Source: an uncultured Campylobacter sp. (GTDB lineage: Bacteria > Campylobacterota > Campylobacteria > Campylobacterales > Campylobacteraceae). Taken from it: 6,349 nucleotides of DNA. The position numbers were made by a program, and so were the translations under genes. The stretch is taken from contig CALHQN010000118.1 in NCBI GenBank assembly GCA_938036585.1, positions 1 to 6,349 of the forward strand. Reading direction: 5' to 3'. Of the stretch, positions 1 through 5,689 are shown piece after piece. The notes under the pieces were generated by a model. It was not told the origin of the DNA. It worked only from the letters and a program-made list of their open reading frames with translations, and made no database searches. Each line of letters begins with the position of its first letter. Within the stretch, counting starts at the first letter, position 1.

Positions 1-100
1 ATCATTTTGCTTAAAAGCGTTTAAGGATCGGCACTGAATGTTGTAATTTTAAAAAATTTATATTAACATAAGCTATTTATCTTAATTTGAAAGGAAATTT
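1..100 (+). promoter_or_regulatory. AT-rich leader of putP with its ribosome binding site
   Basis: This stretch is AT-rich and all three plus frames hit a stop within the first 40 bases, so at most it contains the last few codons of an upstream gene. It presumably holds the putP promoter: a T/A-rich zone at 74-80 (TATTTAT) is a weak -10 candidate, with no recognisable -35. The ribosome binding site AAGGAA at 91-96 sits 4 bases before the putP ATG and fixes that start. In C. jejuni putA, the proline dehydrogenase gene, lies just upstream of putP. Whether that is so here cannot be seen. Confidence 0.4.
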
Positions 101-1609
101 ATGAGCTTTGGGTCTTATTTAGCCATAGCCATCTATTTTGGCTTTTTGCTCTTTATCGGACGATATTTCTACGATAAAAACGCAAGTATGAACGAGTATC
201 TGCTAGATAACCGTCGAATGGGTCCAGTAGTTACTGCACTTAGTGCTGGTGCTTCTGATATGAGTGGTTGGATGCTACTTGGCGTGCCCGGAGCATTATA
301 CGCAACTGGCATAGCAAATGTGTGGATGATAATCGGTCTTATCATTGGAGCTTACTGCAACTATTTATTTTTAGCAAAAAGGCTTAGAGTCTATACTGAG
401 GTTGCGAGCGATAGCATCACAATACCAGACTTTTTAGAAAACCGCTTTAAAGACCGCACCAAGACGCTTCGCATCATCTCGGGGCTTTTGATCATCATAT
501 TTTTTACGCTCTATGTTAGCAGCGGCATCATCGCAGGCGGCAAGACCTTTGAGAGCTTTTTCGGGTTAAATTTTACATACGGCGCGATCGCTACGATCTT
601 AATCGTCGTATTTTATACCTTTTTCGGCGGATTTAAGGCCGTCGCAATCACCGATGCGTTTCAGGGCGCGCTGATGTTTGCGGTGCTTATTTTGATCCCT
701 CTGTTTTCTTACCGCGCGCTGCAGATCCCTGCGGACAGCTCCTTTTTGGCGCAGGTGCGGCTCTACGGCGCGAGCCACTTAGATCTATTTTACAATCAAA
801 GCTTCTTGGGCGTTTTAGGCTTGCTTGCTTGGGGGCTCGGATACTTCGGGCAGCCGCACATCATCGTGCGCTTTATGGCGATTAGAAGCTCTCGCGAGCT
901 TGATAGCGCGCGCCGCATCGGAATTTCGTGGATGGTGCTAGGACTAGTAGGCGCGATGCTTAGCGGCCTGATCGGCTTTGTCTATTTTTCGCAGAAAGGC
1001 CTTAGCATAGACGATCCCGAAAAAATTTTCCTAGAGCTCGGTAAAATTTTCTTTCATCCATTTATCCTAGGCGTGATAATCTCTGCGGTGCTAGCAGCGA
1101 TTATGAGCACCATCTCAAGCCAGCTTTTGGTAAGCGCGAGCGCCGTTACGAAGGATTTTATCTTCGCGTTTTATAAAAAAGAGGTGAGTGAGCGCACGCA
1201 GACGCTAAGCAGCCGCATCGCCGTCGTGATCATCGCCGCAGTCGCCGCGATCTTGGCGTTTGGCTCAAACGATACGGTGCTAAACGTCGTGGGTAACGCC
1301 TGGGCGGGATTTGGCGCGAGCTTTGGCGCGGTGCTTCTTTTCAGCCTGTATTCTAAAAAGATGAGCGCGCTCTCGGCTTTGGTGGGCATGCTCGTAGGCG
1401 GTATCACGGTCATTTGCTGGATCTTATCGGGGCTTTCGGCGGTCGTTTACGAGCTACTGCCGGGCTTTTGCTTTTCGGCGCTTGCGATACTGCTCGTAAA
1501 TCGCTACAACTCCGTGCTCGATAAGATGGCGGATGAGCCCAATGCCGCGCAAATTTCGCAGGAATTTGAAAAGATGAAAGAGCAGAGTTTGGGAAGTAAA
1601 AATGGCTAA
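101..1609 (+). CDS. putP: Sodium/proline symporter PutP (SSS family)
   Basis: Inner-membrane symporter that couples sodium entry to L-proline uptake. The product is 502 residues, the same length as E. coli PutP, with about 13 hydrophobic segments and a hydrophilic cytoplasmic tail from about residue 470. Hallmarks of solute:sodium symporters are visible: the TM2 motif SAGASDMSGW with D53 (the counterpart of the sodium-critical D55 of E. coli), R38-R39 before it, the proline-site stretch WGLGYFGQPHI with W244, Y248 and P252 at the same numbers as in E. coli, and MSTISSQLLV with S336-T337 in the TM9 sodium site. AAGGAA 4 bases upstream supports the ATG. The last 8 bases overlap the next gene. 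In Campylobacter, proline is oxidised by PutA to glutamate, so this is a carbon and energy import gene. Roughly the first 110 codons use a different codon mix (GCA, GCT, AGA, AGG, GGT) from the rest (GCG, CGC, GGC), which suggests a mosaic origin. Family assignment is very secure; proline specificity rests on the conserved site residues. Confidence 0.95.
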   Translation: MSFGSYLAIAIYFGFLLFIGRYFYDKNASMNEYLLDNRRMGPVVTALSAGASDMSGWMLLGVPGALYATGIANVWMIIGLIIGAYCNYLFLAKRLRVYTEVASDSITIPDFLENRFKDRTKTLRIISGLLIIIFFTLYVSSGIIAGGKTFESFFGLNFTYGAIATILIVVFYTFFGGFKAVAITDAFQGALMFAVLILIPLFSYRALQIPADSSFLAQVRLYGASHLDLFYNQSFLGVLGLLAWGLGYFGQPHIIVRFMAIRSSRELDSARRIGISWMVLGLVGAMLSGLIGFVYFSQKGLSIDDPEKIFLELGKIFFHPFILGVIISAVLAAIMSTISSQLLVSASAVTKDFIFAFYKKEVSERTQTLSSRIAVVIIAAVAAILAFGSNDTVLNVVGNAWAGFGASFGAVLLFSLYSKKMSALSALVGMLVGGITVICWILSGLSAVVYELLPGFCFSALAILLVNRYNSVLDKMADEPNAAQISQEFEKMKEQSLGSKNG

Positions 1610-2945
1610 CGTAAAGTGCCCGCACTGCGGCTCGCAGGTCGATATAGACGAGGCGCTGCAGCGCGATATCAAAGCTAAATTTGAAGATGAAATTTTGCAG
1701 CAGAAGCGAAAGTGGCAGCAGCAGCAAAACGAAGCCACGCTTAAATTTGAAGCCGAGATCGCCGCTAAGCGCGAGGAGTACGCGAAGCATCTGGCGCAGC
1801 TGCAAGCGAAGGAAAACGCATTCGAGCAGCGCGTAAAAGCGGCGACCGATTCCGCGCTAAACAGCGAGCGGGAGAAAATTTTAGCGCTCGCAAAATCTCA
1901 GATCGAGAGCGAAAACGCGGCGAAATTTGAAATTTTACAAAAGGAGCTGCAAGAAAAATCGCAAAGAATTTCTGAGCTAAATTTAATAAAGGCCGAGATG
2001 GAAGCGCAGAAGCGTAAATTTAGCGAGCTTGAGGCCGAGAATAAAGCTAAATCCGAGATCGAGCTAACCAACCGCATGAACATGGAGCGCGAGCGGCTTT
2101 CGAAACAAATTTCGCAGGAAAACGAGCTGAAATTCCGCCAAAAAGATGAGCAGATCCAAAGCCTAATCGGCCAAATAAACGAGCTCAAGCGCCGCTCGGA
2201 GGTGGGCTCGCAGCAGCTTCAGGGCGAGGTGCAGGAGCTCGCGCTGCAGGAGTATCTTAGGCTCAATTTTCCTTTGGACGAGATAGATGAGGTCAAAAAG
2301 GGCGCGCGCGGCGCAGACTGCGTGCAGATGGTTCATACGAGGGAGTTTGCGGGTTGCGGTAAAATTTTATACGAGAGCAAGCGCACGAAAAGCTTCGAGC
2401 CCAAATGGATCGACAAACTCAAAGACGATATGATAGGCGAGGGCGCGCAGATCGGCGTTATCGTCACCGAGCAGATGCCGCCTCACAGCCCTAGGCTGCA
2501 CCAAGCGCCGAGCGATGCTAGCATCTGGATCTGTTCGTTTGAGGAATTTAAGGGTCTTTGCGCCGTCTTGCGCGAACACGTCGTGGCGCTTGCGTTTGCC
2601 AAGAGATCGGGTCAAAATCAAGATAGCAAAACGGCGATGCTCTACGACTATCTGACCTCGCCCGAGTTTGCCAACCAGATAAAAACGATCGTATCGGCAT
2701 TTGTTGGCATGCAAGAGAGCTTAAATAAGGAGCGCAACGCGATGGAGCGCATCTGGAAACAGCGCGAAAAACAGATCGCTCGTGCGCGAGACGGAGCGAT
2801 CGCGATGCACGCAAGTATCAGAAGCATCGCCGGAAGCGGCGTAGCGCAGCTGGAGGATGTCGATGAAATTTTAAGCCTCGAGGCGATTGCGGCGGAGAGC
2901 GAAGCGAGCGTGCTTCAAGACCAAAACGGCGACGAGACGCCATAG
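1602..2945 (+). CDS. Coiled-coil DUF2130 protein with PD-(D/E)XK-like nuclease core
   Basis: A 447-residue soluble protein of unknown role. It begins with a half zinc ribbon (CPHCG, C6 and C9; no second CxxC pair follows). Residues about 20-215 are rich in Glu, Lys, Gln and Ala, without proline, and form a long predicted coiled coil. The DUF2130 core runs from about 205 to 330 and contains GADC (D239) and YESKRTK (E258, K260), then a hydrophobic strand IGVIVTE (284-290). This D-x18-E-x-K arrangement is that expected of a PD-(D/E)XK nuclease fold. A second helical, charged region (about 340-427) closes the protein. The layout of coiled coil plus nuclease core resembles RmuC, a factor limiting DNA inversions, but that is analogy only. 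The start ATG lies inside the end of putP, with GGGAAG at 1591-1596 as ribosome binding site, so translation is probably coupled to putP. Nothing shows a link to proline use. Membership in the DUF2130 family is secure; nuclease activity is inferred. Confidence 0.88.
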   Translation: MANVKCPHCGSQVDIDEALQRDIKAKFEDEILQQKRKWQQQQNEATLKFEAEIAAKREEYAKHLAQLQAKENAFEQRVKAATDSALNSEREKILALAKSQIESENAAKFEILQKELQEKSQRISELNLIKAEMEAQKRKFSELEAENKAKSEIELTNRMNMERERLSKQISQENELKFRQKDEQIQSLIGQINELKRRSEVGSQQLQGEVQELALQEYLRLNFPLDEIDEVKKGARGADCVQMVHTREFAGCGKILYESKRTKSFEPKWIDKLKDDMIGEGAQIGVIVTEQMPPHSPRLHQAPSDASIWICSFEEFKGLCAVLREHVVALAFAKRSGQNQDSKTAMLYDYLTSPEFANQIKTIVSAFVGMQESLNKERNAMERIWKQREKQIARARDGAIAMHASIRSIAGSGVAQLEDVDEILSLEAIAAESEASVLQDQNGDETP

Positions 2946-3218
2946 CGGCATGCGGACAGATCGCGGCTATGGCGAGAGTACGAGGTGATTTCGCGGCGCA
3001 AGGAGCTTGTGGAACGGAGAGCTAAATAGATATTTAGCACGATACAGCTTTTAATCTCGTCCGCTCTTGCGCCTTCATGCGGCGTAAAGCCGCGCTTTCT
3101 ATGCTTGCTTGCCTTAGTATCTACATAAATTTTAAGCGCAAAATGTTCTATCTCTCTGGTGCGGTATGTTTGGTGTTTGCTACGACGTGAAAATTTGCCG
3201 TAAAATTTCCTTTAAATT

Positions 3219-3246
3219 TACCGCGCAGAGCGCCGCGGTACGTTTT
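3219..3246 (+). terminator. Stem-loop with short T-run, possible terminator
   Basis: TACCGCG at 3219-3225 pairs perfectly with CGCGGTA at 3234-3240 across an 8-base loop and is followed by CG and then TTTT (3243-3246). This is the best terminator-like shape downstream of the putP/DUF2130 unit, though it lies about 270 bases past the stop codon and the T-run is short. A weaker hairpin at 3079-3093 (GCGGC, loop GTAAA, GCCGC) is closer to the gene and has only a broken T tract after it. Either could end the transcript. Confidence 0.3.
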
Positions 3247-3432
3247 AGATCGCGCCGTTAAATTTTAAAGTTTAAAATTGTTTGCTTCTGGTTTGTCATT
3301 TGCTCGCTTAAAAGCGCCGCTAAATTTTGCATAAAAGCCGTGCTGCGCGCCGTAGAGTTTAGCCACGGCGTCCGCTAGAAAGCTAAGCGTGAAATTTAGA
3401 TTGATTTTAACGCCGTTTTAAGATTATTTTTG

Positions 3433-3438
3433 TAAAAT
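3433..3438 (+). promoter_or_regulatory. Probable -10 box of the tRNA promoter
   Basis: TAAAAT follows a T-rich run ending in TTTTTG, the form common in Campylobacter housekeeping promoters, which often lack a defined -35 box. It ends 23 bases before the mature tRNA 5' end, leaving room for a start site near 3445 and a short leader. No good -35 hexamer at 16-18 bases upstream is seen. Confidence 0.45.
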
Positions 3439-3461
3439 CACATTTCTTTTTCACCGCTGGC

Positions 3462-3538
3462 GGGCTCATAGCTCAGTTGGTTAGAGCATCCGGCTCATAA
3501 CCGGATGGTCCTAGGTTCAAGTCCTAGTGAGCCCACCA
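3462..3538 (+). tRNA. tRNA with CAT anticodon (elongator Met or lysidine-type Ile2)
   Basis: A complete 77-base cloverleaf with encoded CCA. The acceptor stem GGGCTCA (3462-3468) pairs with TGAGCCC (3528-3534), followed by discriminator A and CCA. The D-stem GCTC/GAGC, anticodon stem TCCGG/CCGGA (3489-3493 and 3501-3505) with loop CTCATAA, and T-stem CTAGG/CCTAG with loop TTCAAGT all pair perfectly. The anticodon CAT is at 3496-3498. It is not the initiator: position 1 pairs with 72 (G-C) and the three G-C pairs next to the anticodon loop are absent. CAT also occurs in tRNA-Ile2, where TilS changes C34 to lysidine so that it reads ATA. The C4-G69 pair and the CCGG/CCGG anticodon stem resemble Ile2 of E. 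coli and Bacillus somewhat more than elongator Met, but the choice cannot be settled by eye. The gene stands alone, with no tRNA neighbours. Confidence 0.97.
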
Positions 3539-4065
3539 CGACGCAATTATTCAAATTTAAAAATCCCGTAAATTTCGTAAAATCTTATCGCGACGAGGCT
3601 TTGCAATTTTAAAATTTTAAATATCGTCAAATATCGCTGCGAAATTCAGCGAGTTCAAAATTTTAAAACCGCGCCGCCAAATTCCGTAGCAAACGCGGTG
3701 AAATTTTAGAATTCCCGCGACCAAAATTTACCGCCTAAATTTCATCTTTTTTACCGTTTTTATGTAAGCAAACTCAGTTGAGCCGTCGCTTAAACCGTCT
3801 AAATTTAAACTTTGCCGAAGCGTAAAATTTACCGCTTTGCGCGCTTTTTGCGGCGATTTTTGATCGATTTTGGCGACAATTGCCGCGGCGTGTCGTCGCA
3901 AGAGGTCTTGATGCGCGGGATGAGCGCGGCGGGCAAGTAGCTACGACGCCGATCACAAACGATTTCAGCATCAAAGCACCCGTTTTCATTGCGCTGTCAT
4001 TGGAATTCGATGAAATTTTAAATTTCCTTTGCGTGGAGCGATTAAATTTTATTTATGCCGAATTG
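3539..4065. other. Noncoding spacer between tRNA and symporter gene
   Basis: About 525 bases without a supported gene. Short open frames exist on both strands (minus 3774-3989, plus 3880-4068), but they overlap each other, lack ribosome binding sites, and encode basic low-complexity peptides typical of chance reading of AAATTT-rich DNA. AAATTT occurs about a dozen times. A 6-bp hairpin with TCGCTG at 3634-3639 and CAGCGA at 3647-3652 has no T-run. I see no direct repeat of the tRNA 3' end that would mark an integrated element. Confidence 0.65.
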
Positions 4066-4079
4066 TAGTAAAATTACTA
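4066..4079 (+). promoter_or_regulatory. Probable -10 box within an operator-like palindrome
   Basis: TAGTAA-AA-TTACTA is a perfect inverted repeat with 6-base arms. It contains TAAAAT (4069-4074), the best -10 candidate for the symporter gene 30 bases upstream of its ATG. A related half-site, TACTAC, recurs at 4086-4091 just before the ribosome binding site and can pair with GTAGTA at 4065-4070. Symmetry over a -10 box is what a repressor site often looks like, but no regulator can be named. AT-rich palindromes also arise by chance, so the operator role is tentative. Confidence 0.4.
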
Positions 4080-4103
4080 AATATCTACTACAAAGGAGAG
4101 CCT

Positions 4104-5468
4104 ATGTCGGAAGAAAAATCTATTAAAAAACGCGGATTACTCGCGCTTTATTTCAATTCAAATTTACTGCTGCGCATTATGATCGCGCTTGTTATCGGCT
4201 CGGCGCTGGGGATGATCTGTAGGCAAAATTTAGCCATAGCCGATTCGTTTTTGATAAGCAGTATGCCGCAAGCGGTACTAGACTGGCTCGGAAAATCGAC
4301 GTGGATCGGCTTTTTAACGCCATTTGGCGATCTATTTTTGAGGCTTTTAAAGATGATCATGGTGCCGATCATCATCTGCTCGCTCATCGTGGGTACGAGC
4401 TCGATTTCGCCCGCGCACCTCGGTAAAGTAGGCGTCAAAGCGATCGCGTTTTACGCGCTTACGACGCTTTTTGCGATCGTCATCGGCCTGGGATGCGCGT
4501 TTGTGTTTTCTCCCGGCAGCGGGCTTGATCTAAGCGACGCGTCCAAGGCCATAACTAAGACCGCCGAAGCTACCAGTATGAGTAAAATTTTACTAAGCAT
4601 AATCCCTACGAATCCTTTTGATTCCATTGCCAAAGGCGAAATTTTGCCGATCATTGCGTTTTGTCTATTTTTTGGCGTAGGGCTTGCGTTTTGCCGCGAC
4701 AGCGACGATGCGCGCATTAAAAATTCCGCCGACACGGTTTATAACTTCTTCGACGGAATGAGCGAGATTATGTTTAAGGTCGTGCGCTGGGTGATGCAAT
4801 ACGCGCCGATCGGCGTTTTTGCGATGATGTTCGTCGTGTTTAATAAAAACGGCATCGAAGCCTTTAGCTCGCTGCTAAACGTTACGATCACCCTATATTT
4901 GGGACTTGCGATTCAAGTATTTTTGGTTTATTGCGTTATTTGTATGCTGCTTGGTATTAGCCCGGTTAAATTTCTCAAAAAGGTGCGCCCGCCGATGCTT
5001 ACGGCTTTCGTTACCCGTAGCTCAAACGGCACCCTGCCTATCACGATGCAAACCGCCGAAGATATGGGAATCCCAAAGGCGATCTACGGCTTTGTTTTGC
5101 CCGTGGGTGCTACTATCAATATGAACGGCACGACCGTATATCTGGGCGTTTGCTCGCTTTTTATCGCCAATGCCTGCGGTATCGATCTAAACGGCGGCCA
5201 CTACCTCACGATCATTATCACTTCGATGCTTGCCGCGATCGGAACGGCAGGAGTGCCCGGTGCGGGCGCGCTGATGCTGCTTTTGGTGCTTGAATCCATC
5301 GGTATCAAGGTAAGCGGCAACGTCGCGATCGCATACGGCATGATCCTGGGTATCGACGCGATTTTGGATATGGGGCGAACCTCGATGAACGTAACGGGCG
5401 ACGTCGTGGCGTCGATCTACGTCGCGAAAACCGAAAATGAAATGGATATGAGCAAGTGGGAGAGTTGA
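4104..5468 (+). CDS. Glutamate/aspartate-type sodium symporter (DAACS family, GltPh-like)
   Basis: A 454-residue inner-membrane secondary transporter of the SDF family (PF00375), predicted to take up aspartate, glutamate or a related dicarboxylate with sodium. Its C-terminal half closely follows archaeal GltPh: hairpin 1 TRSSNGTLP (304-312), TM7 GATINMNGT (335-343), hairpin 2 GTAGVPGAG (380-388), and TM8 with D418, D422, R425, T426, N429 and D433. The TM8 arginine R425 (GltPh R397) holds the side-chain carboxylate and argues for an acidic substrate. The usual NMDGT reads NMNGT, so N341 replaces GltPh D312 of the third sodium site; the other residues I can align there (Y117, T120, T121, N339) are kept or conservatively changed. 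The ATG at 4104 is chosen because AAGGAG (4093-4098) lies 5 bases ahead; an in-frame TTG at 4029 would add 25 unlikely residues. A racemase gene follows on the same strand. The family is certain; the exact substrate is inferred. Confidence 0.93.
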   Translation: MSEEKSIKKRGLLALYFNSNLLLRIMIALVIGSALGMICRQNLAIADSFLISSMPQAVLDWLGKSTWIGFLTPFGDLFLRLLKMIMVPIIICSLIVGTSSISPAHLGKVGVKAIAFYALTTLFAIVIGLGCAFVFSPGSGLDLSDASKAITKTAEATSMSKILLSIIPTNPFDSIAKGEILPIIAFCLFFGVGLAFCRDSDDARIKNSADTVYNFFDGMSEIMFKVVRWVMQYAPIGVFAMMFVVFNKNGIEAFSSLLNVTITLYLGLAIQVFLVYCVICMLLGISPVKFLKKVRPPMLTAFVTRSSNGTLPITMQTAEDMGIPKAIYGFVLPVGATINMNGTTVYLGVCSLFIANACGIDLNGGHYLTIIITSMLAAIGTAGVPGAGALMLLLVLESIGIKVSGNVAIAYGMILGIDAILDMGRTSMNVTGDVVASIYVAKTENEMDMSKWES

Positions 5469-5689
5469 AATTTTAGGCTTTTGGCTCTTGCGGCGTTAAA
5501 TTTAGCTTTTTGTAGCGCGTTTGCGTCACCAGGCTATTGCGGCAATAAAATTTTGTCGCGATAAAATTTCTGCTGCGGCGAGGTTTAGGCGGCTTGGCAA
5601 ATTTCATCGCCGCATGTTTGTATGGCTTACGGCTAGATGAAATTTCGCAAGAGCAAGTTTAAATTTGATAAATTTAGAAAGGATTTTAG
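5469..5689. other. Spacer between symporter and racemase genes
   Basis: 221 bases with no gene and about eight AAATTT sites, the densest such patch in the window. A short hairpin TATTG-CGG-CAATA (5535-5547) followed by AAATTTT could be a weak terminator for the symporter transcript. TAAAAT at 5546-5551 and 5562-5567 could be -10 boxes for the racemase, but neither has further support. The right part holds the long stem-loop at 5599-5645. Confidence 0.5.
5599..5645 (+). promoter_or_regulatory. Long stem-loop ahead of the racemase gene
   Basis: AAATTTCATC (5599-5608) is exactly complementary to GATGAAATTT (5636-5645). Immediately inside, GCCG (5609-5612) pairs with CGGC (5630-5633), leaving a 2-base bulge (5634-5635) and a 17-base loop. 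This gives a 14-bp stem ending 44 bases before the racemase ATG. No T-run follows, so it is not a standard terminator. It could be a leader structure, a processing site or a protein-binding inverted repeat. Confidence 0.4.

Larger units (their letters stand above)
2946..3461. other. Noncoding spacer between DUF2130 gene and tRNA
   Basis: About 515 bases with no convincing gene on either strand. The first 81 bases remain open in the DUF2130 frame after its TAG and read like a charged helix up to a second TAG at 3027-3029. A minus-strand frame across 3151-3417 has a single internal stop at 3265-3267, but no start, no ribosome binding site and no recognisable product. Seven AAATTT sites fall between about 3126 and 3396. 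Two GC-rich stem-loops lie here (3079-3093 and 3219-3240); the second is listed separately as a possible terminator. The right end carries the probable tRNA promoter. Confidence 0.7.
3214..3835 (+). repeat. Three direct copies of AAATTTACCGC
   Basis: The 11-mer AAATTTACCGC occurs at 3214-3224, 3724-3734 and 3825-3835, always on the plus strand and always in the noncoding DNA around the tRNA. The second and third copies share one further A on the left. The span given covers all three copies and the unrelated DNA, including the tRNA, between them. The copies may be chance neighbours of the very abundant AAATTT word or remnants of a dispersed element. Confidence 0.4.

Noticed and set aside
1410..1805. 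Minus-strand open frames antisense to putP and the DUF2130 gene
   Set aside because: Shadow frames of strongly supported plus-strand genes; the products are low-complexity and lack start signals.
3151..3417. Minus-strand frame of about 89 codons with a single stop at 3265-3267, read as a possible pseudogene
   Set aside because: No start codon or ribosome binding site, no recognisable homology, and a run of this length with one stop is not rare among six frames at this base composition.
3462..3538. tRNA 3' end as an active attachment site
   Set aside because: No direct repeat of the tRNA 3' end and no integrase or phage-like gene in the window.
3774..3989. 71-codon minus-strand open frame
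   Set aside because: The product is Arg/Lys-rich, with KF repeats produced by AAATTT; no ribosome binding site or recognisable domain.
3880..4068. 62-codon plus-strand open frame after the tRNA
   Set aside because: No ribosome binding site, no family resemblance, it overlaps an equally poor minus-strand frame, and it ends inside the symporter promoter region.
4029..4103. Upstream TTG start extending the symporter by 25 residues
   Set aside because: No ribosome binding site before the TTG, the extension crosses the probable promoter, and the ATG at 4104 has an excellent AAGGAG at the right distance.
2946..4103. CRISPR array or insertion sequence in the long spacer
   Set aside because: No regularly spaced repeats of 20 bases or more, no terminal inverted repeats with a transposase frame, and no target duplications seen.
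5548..5569. AAATTTT / AAAATTT inverted repeat as a terminator
   Set aside because: Seven A-T pairs only, no T-run, and such pairs of AAATTT words are expected by chance given their density here.
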